Below, piece by piece: positions 21,715 to 32,064 of a stretch of DNA of 64,000 nt. The DNA lies in assembly GCA_030770425.1 (NCBI GenBank), contig JASJFT010000091.1:112672-176671 (forward strand), in the 5' to 3' direction. This DNA is from Darksidea phi. Taxonomy: Eukaryota > Ascomycota > Dothideomycetes > Pleosporales > Lentitheciaceae. The notes beneath the pieces were generated by a model that worked only from the letters and a program-made list of their open reading frames with translations, had not been told where the DNA came from and did not search any database. How positions within the stretch are numbered: the first letter of the stretch is position 1; each line of letters starts with the position of its first letter. The translations under genes were made by a program, and so were the position numbers.

Positions 21715-23470
21715 TCAATTTGCCTCCGTAGCCGCCTCATACTTCTTCCATATGAGCCCCTCTGGCAGGACCTTCCATTGCTGCTCCTTGTCAAGCAAGT
21801 TTTCCATTTTGGACCATTCCGCCCTTACTAGCGCAGCCTTCTTTGCACTCCTCGGCACGATCCGCGCTGGGAAAGGAGCTGGTTGTACTAACAAACCTTC
21901 GGTCAGGTTATCCGCGTCCGGATGGATCTCGTTGCCGGCCTCATCGCGTGCCTTTTGGAAGTTGAACGCCCAGAGTAGTCGCGCTATGGCAAGAAACAGC
22001 GACCTTTCGGCAATGTGCATGCCCTGGCATAGACGTCGACCCGCGCCAAATACAAAATGATCACGAGCTGATGCATCTCTGTTGTTTGCTGCTTCGGCTG
22101 CAGTCTGGTTGTCGTGGGCATACCGAGCGGGATCAAAGCGCCGCGGATCCGGATGTCTCTTGGGGTCCATTTGAACAGCCCAAACATTCCACATGACACC
22201 AGCGCCCTTGGGAATGGTATAGCCTATGTATTCGTCGTCGCAGATTACGGCGTGTGGAACCCCAAGGATGTCTGTGGGCATCCACCGCAAGCTCTCCTTC
22301 ACAGCGCCACGGATGTATGGTAGCTTTGGTTCGTCGTCAAGGGTGGGGAGGTGCTCACCGCAGACGCGGTCGAGCTCCTCCTGTGCCTTCTCTACGACCT
22401 CGGGAAAGAGCAACATTGCTTGTACGAAGCCAACAAGTGTCGCAGCCGTTGTGTCGGAGCCAGCCTCGAGGAGCGACCCGCTTATGTAGGCAGCGAGGTC
22501 ATCGGAGAAGTTCTCTTCATCCTGAGCCCGGACCAGGTCGACGCAAAAGCATGGCTGTGTAGAGATTAGCCTTCAATGGATGCTCAGTGGCCCAAAGAGG
22601 GCAGTTAGAGGGAGAAAGCATACCTTTGACGTGCCGTTCTTAATGGCCTTCTTGACGTTTAGCCAGTGGCCAACATATAGCTCCCTCTCTTTTATATGCA
22701 ATTGCTTAGCGTACTTTCGCAACGGTAGCAGGGCATCGGGTAGAGATCGAAGAATAGGGAACAAATCTAGCAGTGCTGCAGTCGTAGTAGCGGTGATCTC
22801 GCTGAACTTCTCGAATCCATGGAAGAGCTGCTTGAGCTTGGGGTCGTCAATACTAGTCGTACGGAAGCCGAACACCATCTGCGTGGTCAGGGAGTTCGTG
22901 TACCGCCGGATATGGTCAATGAAGAGATCTGGCATGTCCAGGAGACCGAGAAGCATGGCCTTGTTTTCGAGGTCTTGGTAAGGCACATACATTCTAGCAG
23001 CTTTGATGTTCAAGTTACTTTGTACGACCTTGCGGATCATGCGCCAGGTCTCGCCGTACTCCTGAGATGCGTCAGTCGCGTTATGGCTGAGTGCGCGATC
23101 CGGGAGCGATCGCAGGACATACCATCAATAACATGCGAAAACCGCCGCTCACGATTTTACCAAGGTACATGTCCGGACGCGACGAGTAGATGCCACTCCG
23201 CTTATCGAGCAAGTCCTTGATGGCCTGATCCGACGAAAGCACGATCATAACCTTGGTCCCCAAAATGAGCGAGTAGACAGGACCATACTCTTCGGCCCAT
23301 TTCTGGAACTGCAGATGCCCCTTCTTTTTGGGCATCAAATGAAGATTCCCAATCAGTGGCAGCGTAGGTGGCCCGGGAGGGTAGCCTGCTGGCCTCCGCC
23401 CCACCTTGTTGAGTCTGTGAGCGACAATCGCCACGAGGGCGAACACCAAGGCGTATAATGAGATGGACAT
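21715..23470 (-). CDS. Cytochrome P450 monooxygenase
   Basis: Exons 23470-23123, 23061-22624 and 22554-21715 (introns of 61 and 69 nt, all phase 0) give 541 aa. Residues 1-20 form an N-terminal membrane anchor (MSISLYALVFALVAIVAHRL), followed by the proline hinge YPPGPPTLPLIGN. Key motifs are the I-helix AGSDTT (293-298), ExxR as ESLR (349-352), PRRF (399-402) and the heme-binding FGAGRRLCQG with C438 as thiolate ligand. The protein is complete and should sit on the ER, oxidising a hydrophobic substrate with a P450 reductase partner. The layout resembles the group that includes O-methylsterigmatocystin oxidoreductase, but the substrate cannot be told from sequence. It converges on the HET gene and has no obvious biosynthetic core enzyme nearby. 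Confidence 0.93.
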
Positions 23471-24463
23471 GATAGCAGGCCAGGTGCAAACGCAGCGAGG
23501 CTGGGCAGCGAATGCCCTTAAGTATGAAAATTGCCGACGATGCACCAAAAGCTGTCAGCGTTGCATTTGGTCTAGCTGCCATGCAGCAGGCCGTACGGCA
23601 TCTGGATAAAAGCGAGGCTTGCTTCCCCACCACCAGCGCCCACACGCCATGCTGAGCTTCCCCTGCTCAAAAGAGTAGCGATGGTCGGTCGTCTAATAGA
23701 GCGAAGCGGGACCGGCTCAGATGCTAGCCCGATATGAATCACCTAGGCCGTTCCAAGGCGACACCCGTCTCAGAATACAGCTCGTGATTCGACAGTTTAC
23801 TATGCTCTACCTTGTATAATTTTATTGAGTGGAACTAAATGCGAAATTGATCCCACTGGAGCGGCTGTCAGAGTCGTGGCCAACTCCATTACTGTGGGTC
23901 GTGGGGACGGAGACGGGACACGAGATACCGGTGCGGAGTGATGCAGGGATCGTAATTGGCGGGCCATTTCCCTTCACACGCCCGCGATTCGTGTACACGG
24001 TGTGACAGGGTACGCGATTGGCTATTTCTGACCCAGTATCAAGTTTTCTCCAATACATGGTCTGGCTCTCCAAGGTAATCACTGCCTTCGGTGCCTCCTG
24101 CATTTAAAATATGGTTAGAGAAGCATCTTTTGCTTTTGCTTCCTTCTCCTGTATGGGAAATGATGAGACCGATGGTGATACTGCACAGTCCGACTTTGGC
24201 GATGTGTCTCTGATGTGTATCTCCGGACACATATTAGAGGCGTTCGACGACTTCGTTGCTTATTACGCAACTAGACTTGCCGTCTTGTGATACCTCTTGG
24301 ACACGGGCATGTACAAGGCCGCATGGTTTTGTTCTTTAGAGACGAGCAGGCCGCCTGTGATCTACTTCTCTGGCTTGTCTTTGAAGTGCTGCAGCCATTT
24401 CTTTCATACGCTATTTTTCGCTTCTTACTCCTGTATCTCCCGACAAAATTGGTCTTTTCCGCC
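23471..24463. other. Divergent promoter region between P450 and rhodopsin-domain gene
   Basis: This roughly 1-kb gap separates two outward-facing genes. ORFs extending the P450 frame upstream of 23470 (to 23548) lack conservation. No RNA gene, repeat or clear TATA box was recognised. Confidence 0.45.
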
Positions 24464-26054
24464 ATGGCTGGTGAAAACTTCCTGGCAGAAGCATGGACTG
24501 AGTTAGCCATCGCCATCTGTGCCATTGGTCTACGTCTCTACTATCGTATCACTCAAGTTGGGTTCCGGAAGCTGGGCGCTGACGACTACTTGATGGTCTG
24601 CGCTGGAGTAAGTCTTCCCTGGTTACTCCCTACCATCAATCCCGAAGAGCTGGTGCATTGACATACTCTTAGGTACTGTATGCCTGCGAGACGACAGCTG
24701 CCCACTTCGTCGGCGTCTGGCTCGGTCTAGCGAACAACAACATCACTCCTGAAGGGCGTGCGTCGCTCGACCCCAACTCACAGGAATGGAGGTTCAGAGT
24801 CAATGGCTCGAAAACCCACATCGTGGGTTGGTTCACGTACACGGCACTCTTTTGGCTGCTCAAGTGCTGTTGGACGGTTTATTACTCACGCATGACGTAC
24901 GTACGCGCCAGCCTGTAGAGAACAGTAAGACGCGTTGACTGACAACAATAGCGATGGTATTCGCAAGATGGACATACGCATCAAGCTGGCTTGGGGTTTC
25001 ATTGGGGCAACGTATATCGCTGCTATCTGTATGATCTTCTTCAAGTGTTGGCCTTTGCATCGACAGTGGCAGATAAATCCAGACCCGGGCAGTAAGCGTT
25101 GCACTCAGTAAGCTGATGATTGGAGTGCAATACTAACTCCAGTTGTTTAGACAACTGCCAGCCGGGTTTCTCGAAGCTGCAGGTCTCTTTCATCATGGCC
25201 ATCAACACTGCCACTGATCTCTACCTCATGGCGATTCCGATCCCAGTACGCACAATTGCATATATATCAATCGCTCTTGCAATACTAATGATCTATGCTA
25301 GATCATCTGGAAGGCCCGCCTCGACATGAAGCGCAAAATATCCCTCATCGTCCTCTTCAGCGGTGGCTGGATTGTCATCATCTTCGGTATCCTCCGCTGC
25401 GTCACCCTCGTAACCGTGAGTCGGCGTCTCCTTACATAGCCTCCACCCCCATCAAGGCTAAGCTAACCTAAAACCCCCCAGGTCGGCGCAAACGAGCCCT
25501 CCGAATCTGGCCAATGGTCCGTCCGCGAATCCTTCGTCGCCGTCCTCGTCTCTAACGCGCCGCTGGTCTTCCCCCTCTTCAAACGCTGGTTCTACGCCGC
25601 CTCAAACCTCACCTCCTCCGGCTTCAAAAACAAAACGCAGACCCAATCCTACCCTCTCGACAGCAACATGAAGCGCAGCGGGAACACCCATACGCGTTCT
25701 GGCTCGAATCCCCTCTCCACTCGCAAGAACAAAAGCTTCCAACATCCGCTGTCGATTCCGAACGACACGGCTTGGGGCAGCGACGAGCACATTGTCCATA
25801 ACCAGGAGGAAGGAAATAAGGACGCCCCGAAGTCAGGTGGAAGGAGTAGTAACGAGAGCTTGGAGATGGTGAGGGAGCACGTCGGTATGACGGCGCCCCA
25901 GAACACGGCGAGTGTGCCTAGGAAGAAAGGCAGTGGAAATGGGCTCAATGATATTATTATGACGAGGGAATGGGAGGTTAGTGAGGCGTATGAACAGGGT
26001 GGGGGTAAGCAGAGGCGTGGTAGTCACTTGGGGGCTGCGCAGGGTAGGCAGTAG
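24464..26054 (+). CDS. Fungal rhodopsin-domain (Pth11-like) integral membrane protein
   Basis: Six exons (24464-24607, 24673-24896, 24952-25091, 25151-25245, 25302-25415, 25482-26054) join in frame to 429 aa; all five introns are 55-66 nt with GT-AG ends. The sequence has seven hydrophobic segments. Family marks are LGADDYLMVCAG after the first helix, a long loop rich in charged and Asn residues, WGFIGATYIAAICMIFFKCWPL, the NCQPGFSKL Cys loop, then MAINTATDLYLMAIPIPIIW and FGILRCVTLV. The roughly 160-residue cytoplasmic tail is Ser/Asn/Lys-rich and poorly conserved. Proteins of this fold act as putative plasma-membrane receptors for surface or host cues, Pth11 being the studied example; ligand and role here are unknown. 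The start at 24464 follows a non-conserved upstream ORF extension that I left out. Confidence 0.9.
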
Positions 26055-26851
26055 CATGTCAGTTTTGTGGAGCAAGGCTTGACATCTTGCGATAGGAAAT
26101 CGAAGTCATGAATCGTATCTGACTCTTCGACCTCAAGGTAGTTACAATCGAGCATGCATTAGCATCGATAGTAAGATCACCTCGTGTAAGATTTCGGTCC
26201 TCCTTCGTCGCTTGTTAAGCTTCCGCTTCGGAGATTTGTCGAGCGGCCCGTTCCATAGCTTCGCTTCCTGACTCGCTAGCATCCCCCATACCTAGGCATC
26301 CTGAACCTCGCTACGCTATAGCGTCGCACTTATCAGACACTGGCCGAAATGGGCGTCTTCTTAATTACAAGATGGATTTTCGGTTAAGTCGAAGCCGTCT
26401 TACTCAGACATGCATCGCTAGCATGGTGTCAGATTATGTATCCACAGTAATTAGTCCGAACTGCAACTTTAACTGCTAGGATTAAGCGAGCTTTCATATA
26501 ATGCTCTGAATTCTTAAACTACTAAGACTATAGTTCGATCCGAGACGTAGGAGGATATCCCGAGTGTTTCACGGCATGGCTGCTACGAAGGCGAAGCAGA
26601 ATCTGCCCCAATCTCCTCGATAAAAGAATCTATTCTTTTTTCACTGTCACCAAAACAACATAACTGCACCCCAGTTTGGCAAATGACCATCTTATGCTCG
26701 TCCATGCCGTCTTGCCATAAAGTGTAAATAGAATTCTGCGCCTATCGGCACAACAAAAATAGCCGCACGTGAGTGGCTGCAGATGAGCTACTCGGGCGAC
26801 TCAGCGATGTCAGCACAGCCTTGCACTTGCCTCTAACTCGGCCTACACGAC
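26055..26851. other. Intergenic, nothing recognised
   Basis: An 800-bp gap after the rhodopsin-domain gene. It is GC-balanced to mildly AT-rich, without an ORF worth reporting, tRNA-like pattern or repeat. It probably holds the 3' UTR and the former promoter of the HET fragment that follows. Confidence 0.4.
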
Positions 26852-27345
26852 GTGTATCACGGCCTCCATACGGCTGATTATCCCGGCCGCGAGATCTCGC
26901 TTGTGGCTTGGGGAGGAGCTGAGCGCAACTTCGACCGCATACATATCGTAACCACGGGAGACATACCGTCATCAGACGACGGTAGTGATGATGGGTTGGC
27001 TGACCCGACTATATATCCAAATCATCAGGTAGTCCTATCAGGCTTAGTCGAGATCTATACTCATAAAGGTACGCAATTTGGTGGATATCGCTCACTTTTC
27101 ATTCTTGGTGTATGGCTTCTTACGAAAAGGTCAAGACGATCCCGCGGCCTGGCATGGTAAGGCCAATAACCGGGTCAATGGCCGCCCGTTGCCGACGACT
27201 CCGGGCAACTCCGACGAAGATTTTGCGCAGATCGAGCAATGGATTTCTGCATGCTGCTCTCGACATTCTCGTTGTCGCAAAACTGATCCTGGAACACCGC
27301 TACCCACAAGAATCATCGACGTTGGCCCACCTGATGGAAAACTAA
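26852..27345 (+). pseudogene. Truncated HET-domain gene fragment (N-terminal part only)
   Basis: Two rightward segments resemble the part of a HET protein that precedes the HET domain: EISLVAWGGAERNFDRIHIVTTGD, then DDPAAWHGKA, EDFAQIEQWISACCSRH and PLPTRIIDVGPPDG. An intron (GTACGC to AAAAG, about 27069-27129) could join them. No ATG opens the first segment. Directly after VGPPDG, where a HET protein should continue into the Y-x-x-LSHCWG core, the reading changes to non-conserved Lys/Thr-rich sequence, and the 3' end of the opposite-strand HET gene begins. The core domain and everything after it are absent. It is a decayed or recombination-truncated paralogue. Confidence 0.6.
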
Positions 27346-27404
27346 AGCCTAAATTGCGAAACATTGAAACACCCAAAACAAGAAAAAGGACCCAGCCGAC
27401 GCCC

Positions 27405-29400
27405 TCACACAACAGTAAAAGTTTTTTCCTCGGCCCCCTCAAAAGGTCCTAGACCATATTCGCCATCCCACCGGCGCAAAACAAGGACAGCCCCGATGCG
27501 CTCATAAACCTCCCTCTCAGCGTCCACACACAGTAAGGCAAGGCACATCAATTGCGACGAACGACCTGGTATATAACTTCCACTGAAGAGCCCATCCATC
27601 AGCACAACATGGACGATGGCACCCGCTACAGTGACCTTTCTATTCGGACCGGATAGGTCGTCTGGTATGTAGTGCACGTCCGAGACGGATTGCTCGCTGG
27701 AAAGGCGGAGCAGAGAATCTGGCTCGTCGGAGTCCGGTTTGCGAAGGTCGTTTGGATGTATAGTGCCCTTTATATAAGGTGCTGTGAGCCACAGCGTGCC
27801 CGAAAGCAATTCGCCGAACGCATCTATGCCCGCTGGTTGTACGACGGCTCGAGCCGTGACGTAGTTGCAGTCACTGCGGAGGCTGGGGAAAGGGTAATAT
27901 ATGCGGCCGATTAACGAGGCCCACGACCATGTGGGAGCGCGCCATTTCGATGGTCTGTAATTCCTAGTAGCCTTGCTACACCACATCAAATCCGCAACCA
28001 GGGTGTCTTGCCATAGACCTGCTAGGTAAGTCGGCTGCTTGTGCTGTGCAAAAAAGTGGGCGAGACCTGATAGGGCTGGGAAGATGTCTGACTCGTACGT
28101 CAACTCTCGTTCAGTAAAGGCAGTAACCACGTTTGTCCATTTTACTGGCGGGTTTGCTTTCCACCGGAGCACATTTGTCCTCGGAAGATTATAATTGTCG
28201 AAAATGTTGGACAGTTCGGCAGAACATTCACACCTCGCTAGAGAAGGGCACGTCCACACAAGTTCATGAGTTGTGAAGTGGACGATGCGAGGTGCTAGTA
28301 TCAATTCCTGAAATGCCTGTGAAGTAGCAACAAGTCAGCGAATGTTCTCAAACCCGTAGAAGATAGTCCAAGCTACTCACCCATGCGCGTGTCATCAGCG
28401 GCAAGGTAGTCAAAAGCTGATCTCGCTGCACACTATTTTGATGATTGCACTCGATCTGACTTCTCACGAGAATTCTGTAATCTGAATCCTCAAAGGTGAT
28501 CTTTCGAAAGCGGTGCTCGGGCGAGGAGACGAAGAATAGCCCGCCAGAGGAGTTGGATGCTGATGCTGCGGAGAACGTAAGATATGATGACTGATAAATG
28601 GCGGCCATTCTGCTGCCTTCTCGTCGCCAGTCATCGATGTCATCTTGGACAATGCACAGTGAGTCTATCCAGATAAATCTGAGTCTAAGATCGTAGACGA
28701 GTTTGACAGATTCTCGGAAAGTTTTCGGTAAGCTCTCCCAGGGAACACACCGCTGGTAAGTTTCTAGGGTAGCTTTAACTGTTGTGAGCGGTTGCGCCCC
28801 ACCCCAACAGTGACTCAGACAGATATAGTTTCCACGTTCGTCCTGTGTAGACACGTGAAGTCTCACTTCGGTAGTGCTAACGATCTCAAGAACACGAGTC
28901 GGAAGGTACGGGGGAAGAGATATTGGAGGGTCACAAGATCCATGTTCCAATGACGCGTTACAGTCTGCTAGCTGTTTCCGTATCCAGGCCACAGCCTCAG
29001 ATGATCCTGTGTTGCCGGATATATCCGGAACGGAGTACAAAGGCAACGAGGCGTCTTGAGTGTCTATAAAATCCCGGGAAAGCTCAAGACATGACCAAGG
29101 TCGTGAAGGCGAAACTTTATAGTAGAGACACATAATTCTTCCAATTGGCCTAAGGGCGTATTCACTATCCGGATGCATTGGGACGTCGTAGGAAACCAGT
29201 ACGGCCCTTAGAACAGCACAACCTGGGCAGTCGGGTTTCAGATCCCCAACGCTGAACTCTGCCCAGCTTAGCTTTTCGAGACCTTCGTAAAAACCCAGAT
29301 TCCGACATATCGAACAGGGGGGCGTGCCTTCGTGGAAAGGCCACTTGAGCTTGACAGCGTTCGGTCCGGTCTGGGCTTTGATGGGTAGCAGCTCTCTCAT
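27405..29400 (-). CDS. HET-domain (heterokaryon incompatibility) protein
   Basis: Two exons, 29400-28381 and 28316-27405, are joined over a 64-nt phase-0 intron (GTGAGT...TTCACAG) inside the conserved TRAW-AFQELILAPR segment; 643 aa. Residues 29-61 carry a CSIC...CPGC pair of CxxC motifs that may bind a metal (inference). The HET domain spans about 192-345: NYICLSHCWGGAQPLTT, FIWIDSLCIVQDDIDDW, YLTFSAASASNSSGGLFF. The C-terminal half has the usual HET-protein sequence GLAHFFAQHKQPTYLAGLW and WRAPTWSWASL. All key motifs are present and the frame is clean, so it is probably functional. Its 3' end abuts a truncated HET fragment on the other strand. Confidence 0.92.
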
Positions 29401-30063
29401 GCTAGCAGAGGGGACTCATAGACAAATCATGACTGTTCCGATGGAAGGTTGAGGGTCGAGGAAAGCAGGCAGCAGGCTTACACCGGGTTGGACAGTGTCT
29501 GCCTATGTAAGCAGTCGTATTGCTGCATCATAGCGGGGCAAGGTCGAAGCCATCACTACGTTGGCGCTAGTGGAGCCAGCGATACCGCAGCCTTCTAAAA
29601 AGAGAGTATATATTGCGTGTAATCGTTGTTTCTACAAATTATAGCCGAACCGGGATTGTGCATTGAGGAGCTGAAGAGCTGAAGAGACGGGGGACGGCTG
29701 AAAGGTACAAGGGTAGCACTAGTCTTACTAAGCACGAAACCGTTGACGTAATAACCTCTCCCATATAACTACGCGTAGCTCCGTCGTTGGCCTCAGAATC
29801 GATACACAAAGTTTGCATCACAATGACGATGCCAAACACTAACGATTGACTCAACCCCCAATTAACCTCTAGCTGCTTACAAGCTCCCACAACCCACCCT
29901 AAACCTCCACACAGCCCGCCTGACCGCTCACTCCTCCCGCCATCCAACGCCCACTCCGACGCAAAGGAACCTTCCGCAAGCCACCCGCTGACAGCACCCC
30001 TACCACCGGACCTCTTCCATAAGCCCACGCTGATACTGAACCCCCAATCCGGCCACTAGCGCG
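29401..30063. other. Divergent intergenic region between HET gene and NTF2-like gene
   Basis: About 660 bp between outward-facing starts. No domain-bearing ORF, repeat or RNA gene was seen. A TATATAT tract lies near 29607, roughly 200 bp upstream of the HET start. Confidence 0.4.
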
Positions 30064-30522
30064 ATGTCAACCCGAAGCACGACGCTCCGAAAGACAACGC
30101 ACGCCTTCTGCCGCACGCTCATTTCGCCCCCTCCACCATCCGCCCTCCTATCAAAGTACTTCACTTCCTCAAACCCGCTTATTACTGAGCACGGCCCTGA
30201 ATGGTCTCGCTCGCGGCTGCCCTTCCTTGCGAAAACATTTGCAGGGAAGGAGGGCTGTGAGGAGTACTTTAAACTGTTGAGCGAGGTGCTTGAGATGAAG
30301 TTGCCGGACGATGCGTTTCCGGGGCAAGAGGGGTTTATTGTGGATGCTGAGGCGGGCATGGTGAGTGTGGTGGGGAAAGGCTGGTTTGAGAGTAAGAAGA
30401 CGGGGAGGGGATGGGATGAGCGGTTTATTTATCGATTTAGTGCGTTTGATGAGGAGGGGAAGATTGGGCATTGGGAGATTTGGGCGGATCCGTTGAGTGC
30501 TTGGGAGGCGGTTGGGGAGTAG
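30064..30522 (+). CDS. Small SnoaL/NTF2-like protein
   Basis: Single-exon ORF of 152 aa starting at GCGATGTCA. The order of motifs (ALLSKYF, NPLITEHGPEW, then EGFIVDAEAGMVSVVGKGWFESKKTGRGWDERFIYRF and GHWEIWADPLSAW) matches the cone-shaped SnoaL-like/NTF2 fold: an N-terminal helix, then strands with the buried WEIW near the end. These small proteins act as cyclases, isomerases or ligand binders; no specific substrate can be inferred. No signal peptide or membrane segment is visible. A change to strong GC/AG skew halfway through the ORF is visible but does not break the frame. Confidence 0.75.
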   Translation: MSTRSTTLRKTTHAFCRTLISPPPPSALLSKYFTSSNPLITEHGPEWSRSRLPFLAKTFAGKEGCEEYFKLLSEVLEMKLPDDAFPGQEGFIVDAEAGMVSVVGKGWFESKKTGRGWDERFIYRFSAFDEEGKIGHWEIWADPLSAWEAVGE

Positions 30523-30903
30523 GATTTGCAGTACCACAAAGAATAAAACGATTAATCAATAATCATTGGCTAATCGGTTGAGGGTTGAGCGTGGTGTCTC
30601 AGAGAATAACCTCGCGTACTAAAGGTAAATGGTAAGAATGTGGTAATGAGAAGCTCGAAAGAGCTGTCTTGGAGAGAGCTGAGAGATGCTGTAGCGCTCT
30701 CTAGGTTGCAAAGAAATGGTCCGCTATGCGCAGAGTCCCCAACGCCTGGTATCCATGCCTGATCCGTTTGATCCCATGCCGTGGTCCTGATCGTAAAATG
30801 ATATCCGCCCAAAGAAAAATCGCTCGTCGCTGTCGCTAAAAGAACCGTAGAGAGACACCTCAAAGTCGCGGCAATTCGCAGCTTGGTATCGCCCGTCCAC
30901 CTC
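30523..30903. other. Convergent intergenic region, no gene seen
   Basis: Holds the 3' UTRs of two converging genes. A leftward ORF of about 140 codons starting at 30992 overlaps the neighbouring gene's exon in another frame and is rejected as a gene. Confidence 0.4.
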
Positions 30904-32064
30904 TTACTCCATCGCCGTAAACAAACACACTTGCCTCGCCATCTGGCTCGCAAGCAACAACTCCCTAAACACCTGATCCATTCCGCCCGCAAAGTGAATC
31001 GTGTAACTCTCCACCTTTCCCTTCCTCTTCTTCTCGCCCCATACTAATTTGGTCGGCATCGCATCGTCGTCCCGCTTCCCTGACCGACTCCCCGACTTCG
31101 CCCAGTCGCGCTGGAACTCGTATAGCGTCTCCGGCATGACGTCGTCGTGTGGGTCTCCTGGTTTCCACACAAACCGTCGGCCGCCGTATCTGAAGCGTCG
31201 CGGCGACCACGGGATCCTCCGCTGCCGGTCGGGACGCTCTGTTATCGGTTGTTGGAAATGGCCGTGGAGAACTATACAGCGGGATTTGTATGCGGCTTTT
31301 GCATCGCGCTTATCGATTCCACTGAGGACGACGTTGATGCAGACTTCTGGGTACTCTGCTGCGCGGAAGAACTTTGCAGCTGTGACCTGGTTGTCACCGT
31401 CGCGGTGGTCGGCTTCGAGCATGTAGAGGGAGTATTTATCCGAGTATTCCCGGGCCGTGTATATGTATTTGCGGCAGCCGCCCAAGGTCCATTCGCGCGT
31501 GCGGTGTAGATGATATGTCGTGCGAGGTTGGGTGGGGTCGAGCATGGCGTGGTAGGGAATGTCGGGGGCGGGGAGCTCTTCGTACATGGGCGTGTAGGAG
31601 AGGGGGTTGTAGGCGGCCTGCCAGGTGAGGAGGTTGTGTACCTGCGGCAGCGTTAGCACTGTCATTTATGACGCATCAGCCGGAACAATCCCACATACAG
31701 ACGACAAGCTCCCACTCTCTTCGTCCAGATCTCCATTCGCACCCCAGCCGTTCGGCGCCGGCACGAACACACACTCGTTCCCCTCCTCATCCGTAACCGC
31801 ACTGCCGCTCTCCAAGTGCGGCCTCAGCGCCCGTTGGCGCTCCCTGTGCAGCGTGATTTGCGTCTTTGCGATGCGCCTGTACTCGTCCGAGTCCTCGTCG
31901 GGCGAGACGCCGGCCAGCGAGTGCTGGATGTCCTGCTCGAGGGCCATGGCGGCCGCTTCGTGCTGCATATACGAGGTGTCGTAGAGCTGTGCGTGTTCGG
32001 ACTCGAAGGCAGAACTGCGCAGCAGCTCCAGGTGTTCGCGGGACATGGCAGCGATCTTGCCCAT
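30904..32064 (-). CDS. Uncharacterised two-exon protein (367 aa) with a 57-nt in-phase intron
   Basis: Two ORFs lie head to tail in the same frame, separated only by TAA-ATG. An intron from GTATGT to CCGCAG (31698-31642), with a GCTAAC branch site, removes the stop and 19 codons, giving one 367-aa protein (exons 32064-31699 and 31641-30904). The first exon is acidic and helical (MSREHLELLRSSAFESEHAQ). The second has an aromatic, Tyr-rich core (YHLHRTREWTLGGCRKYIYT, KYSLYMLEADH, YPEVCINVVLSGIDKRDAK). The alternating beta-like pattern and the terminal ...MARQVCLFTAME recall a tubby-like or beta-barrel lipid-binding fold, but I do not recognise a family. No signal peptide or TM helix. Confidence 0.72.

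Noticed and set aside
30570..30992. 140-codon leftward ORF
   Set aside because: Overlaps the end of the two-exon gene in another frame and otherwise lies in the intergenic region; Cys/Arg-rich with no domain.
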